From Halichondria panicea (Eukaryota > Porifera > Demospongiae > Suberitida > Halichondriidae), in contig NC_087389.1 in assembly GCF_963675165.1 (NCBI RefSeq), positions 4,462,830-4,526,829 of the forward strand: a stretch of DNA of 64,000 nucleotides, read 5' to 3'. Position numbers and translations under genes: made by a program. Under the pieces are notes generated by a model that was not told where the DNA came from, made no database searches, and saw only the letters and a list, made by a program, of their open reading frames with translations. Shown here in pieces: positions 22,101 to 34,000 of this stretch. Within the stretch, counting starts at the first letter, position 1. Each line of letters starts with the position of its first letter.

Positions 22101-25100
22101 AGGATGGAGTTATGCTTTTTGTAAGTTTTGCTCAAATTTGCAATTTACTTTCACAAGGCAGAGATTATCTCTCTGGCTCCACTTCTCCTATCTATACAGT
22201 GTACCAAAACAATTCTTCCATTATAACTTCTTCGTGCATGCGCAGTAACGTTAATAGCTCGTGGCTGCTTATGAGATAGCATAGGCCACGCCTGAGACAC
22301 CAAATTAAAAATTAAAAGTCGTTTAAATGGCTCATTCACTATATATTGCTAAATATAATACCCGCCAAATTTTTCAATTATTAATTATACGGTATAGTTT
22401 AATTAGCAGACCCCAAAATAAGGTCTAGCCAATTTCACCATACATAGTTGTATTGACCACGCCACAAATAGTGGTGCTATAAGTAGCTGATACTGTATAT
22501 AGTGGGTATATAAATGAAAGGTATAAATGTTCGTTGTTTTCGCGGATTAAGCATGTACCGCGAACATTTATACCCACAAATTTAATTTCGCATGCATACA
22601 TGCTGCAGAAAGGTGCTATTCCACGAAAATTAAATGTGCGAAAACCTTTCTAACGGTCATTCCGCGAAAGCTTATACCCTAGAAATACAGTGGAACCTCT
22701 CTATAACGGACACCTTTGGGGAACAATGTTTTGGCCTTTTTACAGAGGTGGCCTTTGTTGAGAGGTTGTTTTGTACACAAACTGTTCATTTGGGACCTGG
22801 GTGCCTGGCCGTTATATAGCAGCTGGCCTTTATTCGGAGGTGGTTGTTAACAGAGGTTCCACTGTATACCCGCTATACGGCCAGTGTTTTGAGTTTTGAA
22901 ACTGCACATCATGCAGCTGCAACTTGCTAGCTACAATAATTATAATTTGCAAATGTAATTACGGTATAACTGGTAATTTCCGGGCAAAATATTTTGTGGG
23001 TTTCGTGGTTGAACACTGGACCACGAATATTTTAACCACGATGAAGCGACCTTGACTACCTTTACCTACAGTGCAAGCAGCAACCACGAAAATAATATCC
23101 ACAACTGACTAAACTTAGAGCACTAAAGTGCACACCCTCGGCCGGCTGGTGACATGATTAAGAAACGATATAATGCACATGTAGTGATGTATGACTGAAC
23201 TTCATGCACAGTAACTCAGGGGCAATAAAACAGATGGCTGAGTTTTAGTGGTACATAGATATATGCACTGTGGATCACAGCAATGAAGCTTGCAGTCTCA
23301 GAGAAGTATGGCTCCTGGAGTAGGACCTAGCAGTCTGCTACAGAGACAGCACGCCAGACACAGTTCTAGCTTTCGATTTTAGCGACCCTTTTCCATTGTT
23401 CCTGGTACGGGATCACTTCAGCTGTAAATACATAGGGTGCCTCGAATAAAGGCTGTGTGTAGTTAGCTAGCTGCCAACGTGTAAGTTCAAGATTTTTAGC
23501 TTTCGCTCGTTTTTATTCGACAATGAAGCTTTAAAATCAAAATTTAAAACTACTACCTTGTTGTGTTTGAGGCTATCCATGGCATAAACACAGTGCTATC
23601 GCATCCAGGTGAGTAGACTCAGAATACACAGACAGACAGACAGACAGACTGACTGACTACTATAACCCGTGGCGCTGCGGCGCGCCTCGGGTTAATAATT
23701 ATTGCTCAACCACAAATATTTTTCCCCAAAAAATTACGATATGTATGTTATTTCACACATTGTTCCTCTAACCAATAGTCACCTACAGACTGTTTACAGA
23801 CTGTTTACACATACACAAGGTAGTGTATGTGCAATTTGCCAGATGCTTCCTCCCATATGAAACATTACACTTTCTTTATACAGGTTCTAGAACCGAAGAA
23901 AGCGATCGCTCACCAGAACAACCAAGCACCTCTCAATCTAACCTGCAATTTCGTCAGCCCCCACACGAATTTGGTCGGCAATACATACCTCCGTCACGTG
24001 ATGATCAAAGTCATTATTCATCACCCTTAGTACGTTCTAGTTCCACTAGCTCAGAACGACATTCAATAGATGAATCTCCTCTTCAATTATTTATTGAAAC
24101 TTTGAGAACCTCTTATGCAGATGAAAAGTTTTTCAAAAAATCTGCTGGTCTTAACAAACGAAAGATCGAATTCATTAATCTAGCACTTATCAAGAAGAAA
24201 GGAGTGAGCCCTGCAGATGCAGAGAATGATAAATTTCTGCAGAGCACATTACACGGCTCTATAGATGACATCATTAAGAAGAAGGAGGATATTGATTTGC
24301 AAGAAATTTTCAATTACGGCAAAAAAGGATCGAGGAAGCTCGTACTAGTCGAAGGGGCTCCTGGTGTTGGAAAGACAATGCTTGCTTTAAAAATATGTCA
24401 ACTATGGGCCAATAAAAATCTGCTAGATGAATACGATATGGTGCTCTTGGTAACCCTCAGAAGATTCCAGGGAAAATCGTTAGTGGAGTTGAGTGATCTG
24501 CTCATATACCTGCAAGGCCCCCTCCGTGCTGAGGCTACCAACGAGTTATTCAGATCACAAGGTGATAGAACTTTGTTCATTCTCGAAGGCTGGGACGAGT
24601 TGCCTCCTAAGCTACACAGAGAAGGCTCGATCTTTTTTGACATTGTCGATGGCAGTGTGTTACCGAAAGCTTCTGTGCTCGTAACTTCTCGTCCCACAGT
24701 GACCTCTGGCCTCTATGACTACATGGATGAACGGCATATTGAAGTGTTGGGTTTTAGCGCAAAGGAAATCACACAGTACGTACAACTTCATGGCGAAGAA
24801 ATGTCTGAAACGATTCACAGCCATCTCAACAAGTTTCCAAACCTCAAAGCATTGGCTCACATTCCGCTCACACTTTCCATAATTTGCCATGTGGCTAGAA
24901 AAGATTTAGCTTTGCCACATACCCTCACAAAGCTTTATAACCAGCACATCTGCAACACTCTTTTCCTAACCTTGAAGAAGTATTCGAGGTTCAGCTCCCT
25001 CCCTGGAGTTTCTTGCTTGGAAGAACTACCGGTTGAAGTTAGGGAAGTTTTCAATTCCCTTTGTACTTTGGCTCTGGACGGCTTCAAAGAGAAGAAGTTC

Positions 25101-28100
25101 GTGTACAGCAAAGAAGATTTGCAGGCTGTTGGTCTCGAACCAACTGCCTTTGACGGCTACGGCCTATTAAATGCACCTGTTATGGCCGTCGCAGCAGGAT
25201 TCGAGCAGATTTATCAGTTCAATCATCTCTCAATTCAAGAATTTCTTGCAGCCTATGAAATTCAACATCTGGTTAATGATCAACGAGTTTCCCTTCTCAG
25301 AGAGTTCCGAAATGACAAGCAGTTTCAAAACATTTGGAAATTTTTCTCGGGGATTACAAAGCTTGAGAATGAATATTTCAAAGAATTAATCATATCTGAA
25401 ACTGGGAAAGCCAATCGAGATCAAACCTTTCTTTTACACTGTTTGTACGAAGCCGACAACCCTGCTATCAGCAAGAAAGCTGCGGAAAAGATGTTCTATG
25501 TTCTAAACCTTGGTAACATGCTTCTCAACACTACCGACTGTCTCTGTGCTGCTCACATGATCACATCGGCCGGGGGGGAGTGGCTGGTCGAGTTGAGGGG
25601 GTGCAATATGGGGGACGATGGACTGAGGATATTCAAGACGTCTCTTTTGACCCACATTGAGGCCCATGGAGTACTCGGATTCACCATCAAGAGATTGGAG
25701 TGAGTGCATGTAATTGGACAAAGTATTACACGGAAGCCTTTGAAAATAATAATAATGGTGCGTATATAGATTTGAAACTACTCTATGCCATGTCATATAT
25801 TGGGTTCAAATGTGTATAGTTAATCATTTGCGAATAACACTGACCCTATATTGCGTTAAGTGTACATGTGTGACTCCTTTCTGTCATTTGTTTGCAATTT
25901 GCAATCAAAAGAACTTCGCATTTGAAACACGATATAATTATGTAACTTATAATTATTATGAACACTTCTTTCCGTCTTATTGACAACACTGTATTCGTCT
26001 TTTACTGCCCATGCATTACAGCTTGACTCAAAACCGGATACTAGCAAGATCTGTTAAGCACCTAGCAGACATGATCAACAGCAAGATGCAGCTGCACTCA
26101 CTCATGTGAGTTAACAAGTGTCTGTATGGTGGATGGTACTTACAATTGATTTCTTAATGGCACTGTTATTTTCTGCATTACATGCATATAGTGCATGTTT
26201 TTAGTTTCCCAATTAACAAAGGACATGCAGCCTCTCTTACTAACAAGTTACTCCACTGCATGCATGTACATACATAATTATATACATGCCACTTGATGCA
26301 ATAATTCTTTTGTCTCCACTTAAATAATATCCTCTACAGATTGTCGTCCAATCCGTTTGGAGACGAGGGCATGAGGACTCTAACAGGAGCTCTCAAGCAG
26401 CCTCACGCAACAACCAAGTCACTCCAGTACGTTACTTGTTTGAGACCTAGCCCATGCAAACCGGTCACCTATACTTTTCATTGCAATTGATAGTGTTCTG
26501 TTTGTATTTTCCATGCCATGGTGACTGAATTTATAGCCAGCCATGCATGCAGGCACAATGTACGTAAATACAGTGCTTATACGTATGACATTGAATGTGG
26601 TCTTTATCGATCATGATGTTGAGTTTGATAATGTGCAGTTTCTCAAGCTGTGAGCTGACTATGGATTGTACTTTTGAACTAGCTGATGTCTTGAAAACAA
26701 ACAGCACAATAAATGAACTCTAGTAAGTTTCAGTAATTCAAAAGCTTCCTTATTATGTTGCTATACTCACAACTTTTGTCAATACAGTATCGGATTTGAG
26801 CCACTTGGTGACAGCGTTAAAAATATAGTGCAGGCACTGGACAATAAAGACAACAATACGCTCACTGAATTATCGTAAATAATGAATCCATGTATACATG
26901 CATGTGTAAGGTTTATGCATGCTCTATATAATTATGTGCAGACTGATGAACACAGATATGACTTCAACGGGACTTACTGCTCTAGCCCAAATGGCTCCCG
27001 TCAACCAAACTCTTGAAATCCTAAGGTATATATTATACGTACACTTGCTCATACGCTCAGAATACGTATTTATCATTCTGTATTTCACTAGACTTGATCG
27101 GAATAAATTAAAAGCTGATAACTGTCATCTGGTGGCTACTATTATTGAGAAGAGCAGCAGTCTTACTCTGATAGAGTAAGCTTAGTCATGAAAAGTTATG
27201 CGTTTAATTACACCACCATGCCTGCATTTGGTGTCATGCAGTTTGTCAAAGAATCCAATTGGAGATGCTGGCTTTGAGCGAGTACTTGAAGCACTGATTG
27301 CTAAACCTAAAGGCTCTCTCAAAAAGTTGGGGTAGGTACAGACATTAGTGTTGATCACTCGTTACTCTGATCCGTTGTCTGAATTCAGGGTGTTTGGATG
27401 TGATGTCACACCAAAGGGACTCAAGAAACTCATGGAATTATTCTCAGTCACGGAAACATTTGTCGGAATTCAGTAAATGACCCAAAGCTATTATAATTAT
27501 GCGCAATTTTGGCATGTCTATATATATATATATACCATGTATATAGCTATTATAATTTTAGTGACTATAATATAATTGTAAATTAATATATCATTATAAC
27601 TGCATGTCAGTCTGGTTTCATGAATTTGAGCCATGCAGCTTTGAAATAAAGAAGCCAGCCGAGATAATTGTATTAATATTAGTTGTTGCTTCACAGACTG
27701 GGGGGCAATCATCTCGGAGACGAGGGTGCTGAACTAGTGGGAGAGGCTTTGAAAAGAAACAGCTCCAAATCAGTTAACCAAGTTTTGTAAGTATAAAACC
27801 ATCCATTTTGTATGATTTAGTGTTGCATGCATAATTATGTTGGCTATAATTAATTACTGAGCAAAATCCACCGTAAAATTGTAAGTGAATTATATACCTA
27901 TTATACTATAATTATATCTACTATACTTCTTTGTGTTCAATTTTATAAATTGTAAAATTTGCCGAGATAAGTGAAAACAATGTATTTCATGCAGAATGGA
28001 GGCTACAAAGGTGACTGACGAAGGAAAGAAGAAGCTCCAGGAGATCTGTGACTTCATCAACTCTGGGAGAGATACAGAGAACAAGTTAGATCTCAACTAC

Positions 28101-28160
28101 AAGCATCACTCCGAAGTGGTGCAGAAGAGAAACTCCACCAACTATCTATACTTTCTGTAA
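19113..28160 (+). CDS. NLR-1: death-fold + NACHT + LRR receptor
   Basis: Thirteen exons total 3,480 nt (1,159 aa). Exon 1 (19113-19515) encodes a helical CARD/death-like domain of about 100 aa (KRFFMVHHDDF...KLESWL). Exon 2 (19857-20177) is a low-complexity linker with SLPQVIDVHQSLG. Exon 3 (23884-25699) holds the NACHT: Walker A GAPGVGKT, Walker B-like FILEGWDEL, sensor VLVTSRP, and helical HLSIQEFLAAY. Ten further exons follow (26022-28160); most carry one LRR of 84-90 nt in phase 2 (LSSNPFGDEGMRTL..., LGGNHLGDEGAELV), and the last (27995-28160) is a unique tail ending YFL. NACHT-LRR proteins are cytoplasmic sensors that oligomerise on ligand. Intron 2 (3.7 kb) carries transposons. Orientation is opposite to the other NLRs. 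The ligand is unknown. Confidence 0.9.
20269..20469. mobile_element. 201-bp MITE in NLR-1 intron 2
   Basis: Ends CCGTATATACTGG and CCAGTTATACGG, flanked by TA. The interior holds CGCCAAATTAAAAA motifs in both orientations. A one-sided relative lies at about 22285-22395. Confidence 0.75.
22493..22880. mobile_element. CCGTATAGCGG-type MITE with nested insertion
   Basis: The left end CTGTATATAGTGGGTATA with GGTATAAATGTTCG, and the right end TATACCCGCTATACGG, match the element at 50561-50999. A second MITE (22688-22864) split it near the right end. Confidence 0.7.
22688..22864. mobile_element. pogo-like MITE nested in another MITE
   Basis: 177 bp bounded by CAGTGGAACCTCTCTATAAC and GTTAACAGAGGTTCCACTG, flanked by TA. 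It interrupts the element 22493-22880, so it is the younger of the two. Confidence 0.8.
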
Positions 28161-28435
28161 AAGCAATGTACATATTAATTAATTTGCCTGTGGTTTTATG
28201 TACAATCATAATTATGTGTATAACTATATACTTTCTTTTGTGAGAAACTCCATTGTGTACATGTATAATGTTGGTAGGCTAGCCATTGCATGTGTTGTAG
28301 CTATAATTATACAATTCAGTTTTCAGTTCAAATGAATGAAAATCAATCTATAAATTACGTACTACTGATGTTCCAACTATTCACTAAATAATAAACGTTT
28401 TGGCTTAATGTTAACTAACACGACGTCACTGTTCC
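28161..28435. other. NLR-1 3' flank
   Basis: AT-rich downstream sequence shared with the duplicated segment at 61321-61735. No gene seen. Confidence 0.6.
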
Positions 28436-28444
28436 CCTGGTCTC

Positions 28445-28800
28445 CTAAACTCGGTTGTACTTGCCTTGATCTATCATCACTTGAGCCACTATGAACCTGG
28501 ATGATGCAGCGACTTTGTTTCCTGTCGCCACGAGTGGAAAGTTATCAGGATCCCCGGTTTCTGTGGCAACCAGATACTTTCCGTTGCTAGCTTTCAGATT
28601 AATCACTGTAGGACCATTGGTTAGCACAGTAAATTTGCTCGTTAATTCAATTGTATCGCCTGAAACCACAATTTTGTCGATACTACTCTCGTGATTAACG
28701 TACACTCCGCTTATCTGCTTTAAAGGAGTAGCTATCGTCAGAGTTTGAAACCACTGTCAACTCGCAAAATTCGTCAGCTACCATCTTGACAACCACTTTT
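28445..28800 (-). pseudogene. Fascin-like beta-trefoil fragment, frameshifted (copy 1)
   Basis: Minus-strand reading VINLKASNGKYLVATETGD...SSRFIVAQ resembles a repeat of fascin-like beta-trefoil domains (compare RITLRASNGKFV in fascin). The upstream part (MVADEFCELTVVSNSDDSYS) is in a different frame because one extra A sits in GCAGATAAGCGGAGTG (about 28703-28718). No splice sites explain the shift. A sister copy at 61756-62105 is broken at a different place. Too short to be a whole fascin; family assignment is tentative. Confidence 0.5.
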
Positions 28801-29299
28801 TGGTCCACTTTTTCCGCATGCAGACACTCATTGAACCTCTCTAGGCATGCCCCCCATCAAACGTAATTTACATGATATGTATATATATACAGTCAGTGAA
28901 GCATTCTTGAAATGTATTTGCATTAAATACATGTACATTAACTACTAGGCTTTTCAAGAATGCTAGTATCATACGTAAGTATCCACTCTTGTAGGTATCT
29001 ATGAGTGAGACTATGACGAGGAGCCCCTCTTGGACTTTAGGTTTAACATTCTGTAGAGCTCATACCTATATACGTTCAGGAATAAGCATGCAGAGGTTCA
29101 ATGAGATTCTGCTAAAATATCATTTCAGTAATAAAAGTGCAAGCTAAGCTAAAATATTTGTATTTGCTGTACATTGACTACTAATAGGCTAAGTCTTAGA
29201 ATGGAAGTTCATATCTGGTGGTTTTGCTGCATGTTTGGCAATTTTCTGTTGCAAGTTGCACTGCAATCCACTGCATGTAACAGAGAACCATAAGATGTA

Positions 29300-30529
29300 A
29301 CCACCGAACGAAACAGAGAGAGATCTGTTTGCCCTCGCTGCGAGGCTAGGCGGTTTAGGCATTATTATTCCCTCACAACAGTTGGATCAAGAGTTCAAGT
29401 CCTCCATGCTGGTCACTGCTCCCAGGGAGCTAACCCACTCACAAGACCCTGCATATCCCTACGAAGCTCTAACAAACCAGATATCAGCTAAAGCAGAGAT
29501 CCAGCGAGAAAGACACCAAAACGCAGATTTGAATGCCAATCGCCTCAGAGAGGTGCTAACACCTACTCTCAAGAAAGCCATGGATCTAGCAAAGGAAAAG
29601 GGCTCCTCAAGCTGGTTGACGACGTTGCCTCTGGAGGAGCATGGGTTCTGCCTACACAAAGACGCGTTTGTAGACGCTCTGGCCCTGAGATATGGATGGT
29701 GTCCGCCAAACACTGCTACAAACTGTGTCTGTGGTGCAAACTTCACTATCGAACATGCTCTCTCCTGCCCAAGAGGTGGATTCCCGTCGATATGCCATAA
29801 CGAGATCAGAGATCTAACTGCCACCCTAATGACGGAAGTCTGCAATGATGTGTGTGTGGAACCGAATCTTCAACCACTCCCCTTGGAGACCATGGCAAGA
29901 CGCACCGCCATTACCACCGATAACGCCCGACTAGACATCGCGGCAAACGGCTTCTGGGGAGGAAGACTGGAGAGAACCTTCGTAGATGTCAGAGTGTTTA
30001 ACCCTCACGCACCATCGAACAGGAACACAAGCCTGGAGCAGTGCTTCAGAAAACACGAACTAGAGAAGAAAAGAGCCTATGAGCAAAGAGTCAGGGAGGT
30101 GGAACATGCGTCCTTCACCCCCTTAGTGCTCTCCGCAAGTGGGGGACTAGGAAAAGAAGCAACAGTGTTCTATAAAAGATTGGCTTCCCTCCTAGCTGAG
30201 AAATGGGACCAACCATACCACCAGGTCATAAACTGGCTAAGATGCTCCCTATCATATAGTCTGCTCAGATCTGCAATACAATGTGTGCGAGGCTCCCGGT
30301 CCTCCCCCGTGGTCGCACCATCAAGACCATCCTACCAATGGATTTGGTGTCGGCCGAGGCACACTTGTGCCAAATGGACTAACAAGTATATTATATTTCC
30401 TTTTTGTATATTTTTCCTTTTTGTACTCTTTATTATTTATTTTGTCTAGATCAGTACCCTACATGTGTAACTTTATTTGTTGTATTTGAAAAGAAAGAAA
30501 AAATGTGTCCATGAAAAAAAAAAAAAAAA
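29300..30529 (+). mobile_element. 5'-truncated retroelement with poly(A) tail
   Basis: One open reading frame enters from about 29301 (ARLGGLGIIIPSQQLDQEF) and runs to 30449, with no ATG at its beginning. It contains a Cys/His cluster (NCVCGANFTIEHALSCPRGG) and DxxxxxF/FVDVRVFNP patterns reminiscent of a restriction-like nuclease fold. This resembles the C-terminal part of reverse-transcriptase polyproteins common in invertebrate genomes. It ends in a run of A at 30513-30529. Flanks AGATGTAAC (29294-29302) and AGATGTTAC (from about 30529) look like an imperfect target duplication. Features fit target-primed, non-LTR-type insertion; the clade was not identified. Confidence 0.7.
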
Positions 30530-31014
30530 GATGTTACATAAAGGTGTTAATTGTTGTATTTTGACCTCTGAGATCAAAGGAATAGCTTCTAGTAGATAAT
30601 GATCCTCGGGCCTTTATAGCTTTAATTGATATTTTTGCACATGATCTCAACTTCCTTCCAACCTCCTCTGACAATCTACTACAGGCCAATAAACAGCTTA
30701 ATTGTGGCACTCATACAGCCATGCATGTAATAACTATTACATATTGAGCCTATACTGTATTTACCGGCCCTCCATTATCCGGAACCTCAATTATCCGGCT
30801 TGCCAATTTTCTTTTTAATAATTCAGAAAATGGGCGGGTTCCTTAAATGTGCATGCGCGTTGCAGCTGTTACTATGGAGACAGGCCTGCTTATATCTTCT
30901 GCGCATGTACGTGTGTATACATAATTAAATACAAAACACGTTGTGTATAGTTATTATTATTACAAGGTGTGCATAACATCAGCTATAAAATGATAAAATA
31001 CAATTCAACCTCAA
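30530..31014. other. Repeat-derived spacer
   Basis: Contains a segment (30565-30725) with words shared with 32757-32840 (CTCTGAGATC, AATAAACAGCTT, GTGGCACTCAT) and a one-sided pogo-like end (CCATTATCCGGAACCTCAAT at 30772). No gene seen. Confidence 0.5.
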
Positions 31015-34000
31015 TCAGAGATGGGGGGCTTCTCTCAATTTTCGTAAATGAGCATGGTCGGTAAACACAACCTCCACTTTTTGACCGTCATCTCGACCAA
31101 CATTGAGTGAGTCACAGATTTCTTGGAGCATTTTTTTCCCGTCTTCTGAAACACGAGTTCTCTCAAGGCTGCATAATCGTAATAAATTTTGTGTTATAAT
31201 TAATTTTTATTACACAGTCGCTAGCCTCGAGAAGCATGATTTGGCAAGGGGTCATCATGATATAAAACAAAGCGAAGCTTCAGGTTTATGTAATTATACA
31301 GGCAACTCGCATGCTTGCATTGTGCCTGTATAATTATATTATATATTGCTCCTACTAACAATGCAACTCACATTACAGCTTTAACACTTCTGGATGTATT
31401 CTGCTGAAGAGCGTGTCCAAGCAATTTGGCTCCTTCGTCATCTATCTGGTTGCATCCTAGTCTGTAATTTGAGCAGAAAGATTATAATTACAATCATGAA
31501 TATTATTATTACTTATATCTCTTCACTTACTGAATCCGAGTGAGTGTCTGTGTGACTCCGAATAGAGTGACTAGTTTTTCGATTCCTTTCGGTGATGCAA
31601 TCCCACAGCCAAAAACTCTAATGTATTGATACGTAAAGTACAACAATTATGATCCAGTATTCAAGTTACATGATGCCAATACTTACCCCAACTTCACAAG
31701 TGAGCTTGTCGGCTTGGCAATCAGTGCATCTAGAATTTTGTGGAATCCTTGGTTTGCTATTGGAATCTTGGACAAGCTGCGTACATGCAAAGGAGTGCAT
31801 GCATGTGGACATTAACCATTTTTGTGGAGATTTTATAGGGTCAATTTTCTGCTGCAAGGCATGCATGCATGCGTATACACGAGATCAGTGGTAACTCTCT
31901 CCAAGATAACATTAATTACCGTGTGTGGAACACCTACGCACGTGAACACAACACTTACTCCAGCAGTTTCAGACTGTTGTTTCTCTCAATGATATTGGCA
32001 ATTAGTTCAGAATCCCTGGGTTGAAGGTTGTTGCGGTCAATCCTACAATGCACAATGTCATGTCAACATTCACAAAATCATGAATGCTAGATCTTTACCT
32101 TAAAGTCTCTAATGTTCTGTTGATTGCAGCCATATTTGACAATGCGGTGAGTCCAACAGAAGTCATCCCAACATCTGACAATCTATAGAGTTTTGTGGTG
32201 TCCCATTATGTAGTTTGTAAATTCTAATGATTTACGTTATTTCTGTAATTGTACTGTTTTTCTCCAGAGCAAGTGCTATTCTCTCAACTGCTTCATCACC
32301 AATTTTGTCATGTCGAAAACTGCATGCAATTAATAGTATATATATGTACTGACTCATTTTGATGCAATTGACTTACTGTATCTCTTTGATTGACTTGTTT
32401 AGACCTTCTAGAATATTCGCTATCTTAGCAACTCCAACGTTTGTTATTTCACATTCGTTGAACCTGTTTGAGTACAAATTAATCACATGCACAGTGTCAT
32501 ACATTGATTCAGATCGAACTTACTGTAGTACAGTAACAGTCGTGTTAGACTCAAGAGCTGTTGCTAGATTTCCAATTCCCTCGTCTCCAATAGGATTGTA
32601 AGACAATCTAAATGTAAAAGTAAAAACGTTCATTCCTATCTTAAAAGTAAGGCTCAATTTTGAAAACTGGTTGCTAACGCTGTGAGGAAGTTCGAACAAG
32701 TTCGAAAGAGTCAAACCAAACTACTAAGTAAGAATGAATTGTGTATAATTATTTTACCTCTGAGATCAGGCCTGGCATATATAATGATCTCGGGCCTACC
32801 GGGTCAATAAACAGCTTGTGGCACTCATAGCCATGTAATGAAATTAATACCCGCGAAAATATGTCACCTAAGGTAATACATAAAATGTCAGTTAGATACA
32901 CTTATTTTAAACGTAGGTCTATATAGTCTTGAAGCATGCGGCAAAGAATATAGGGAATGTATAACAAGCCATCGTACAATTTGAGTTATAGTTACAGTTT
33001 ATAATTATACGTACGCAAGACCCTCCAATTGAATATTGCAAGACAGAATTTCGACTAGATGGGAGATTGCTGAAGCTGTGATTCGATTATGCGTTAGACT
33101 GCAAATGAGAAATTATCACATACATCATAATGTATACAGTACATGCACTCCATTGAACTTAACTTGAAAGATGTTATCTTGAAGTCGTGAACACTATTGG
33201 TCTCGGCAAATCTAACTAGTGACATTTTTAGGATACTTAGCCCATTGTCTCCAATGTTACAGCCTCTAAAGTCCAGCGTCCACCCCCCGCCAGCCGATGT
33301 AACCATGTGAGCAGCACACAGGCAATCAGTCGTATTGAGAAACATGTTGCTCAAATTGAGCACACGATAAAATTTTTCAGCTGCTTTCTCACTCACAGCT
33401 TGATTGTTGGCCTCGTAAACGCAGTGAAGAAGGAAAATTTGAGCTCGGTTGGCCTTACCAGTTTCAGTGATCATGATCTTTTGAAAATTTTTATCAATTA
33501 ACTTGGTAATTCCAGAAAAGAACTTCCAAACATTTCGAAATTGCAAGTCATCGCGAAATTTTCTGAGAAGACGAACTTGTTCCGATCGATCTAGTTTTTG
33601 AATTCCATACGCCGCAAGGAACTCTTGAATGGAGAGATGGTGGAATTGGTAGACAATATCAAAGCCAGCAACGGCAGAGTTATTGGGGGTGTTTAAGAGA
33701 CCATAGCCATCAAATCGTTTCTGATTATCTGAATTTAGACCAACTCGTTGCAAATCTTCTCTGCTATACACAAATTTCTTCTGTTTAAAGCTGTCCATCG
33801 CTAAAATACACAATAGGTTGAAGACACTTTTAATTTCGGGAGGAAGCTTGCTTAAGCTGGTAATTCCATTAATAGAATTCAGTGCTGGATTCGATTGTTT
33901 CTTACAGTTTTGGTAGAGGGTATTGCAGATGTATTGTTCGTATAACTCGGTAAGAGTGTGTGGTAAGGCAGCCATACGAGCCACGTGGCAGATAATGGAA

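Larger units (their letters stand above)
20957..23691. mobile_element. 2.7-kb TTAA-flanked non-autonomous transposon in NLR-1 intron 2
   Basis: Both ends abut TTAA (20953-20956 and 23692-23695). The ends are long diverged inverted repeats of about 180 bp: left CTCGAGGCACACCGCC then GGGTTATAGTAGTCGGTCAG; right is the reverse complement with CCCGAGGCGCGCCGC and GGGTTATAGTAGTCAGTCAG, followed in both by ATGGATAGCCTCAA. No transposase was found. TTAA targets are typical of piggyBac and Kolobok elements. Smaller MITEs are nested inside. Confidence 0.65.

Noticed and set aside
24113-25389. Antisense and shifted open frames over the NACHT exons (also at 33307-34121, 39097-40376, 44528-45807, 52389-53188)
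   Set aside because: They recur wherever the NACHT exon is conserved and have no independent features; shadows of the real frame.
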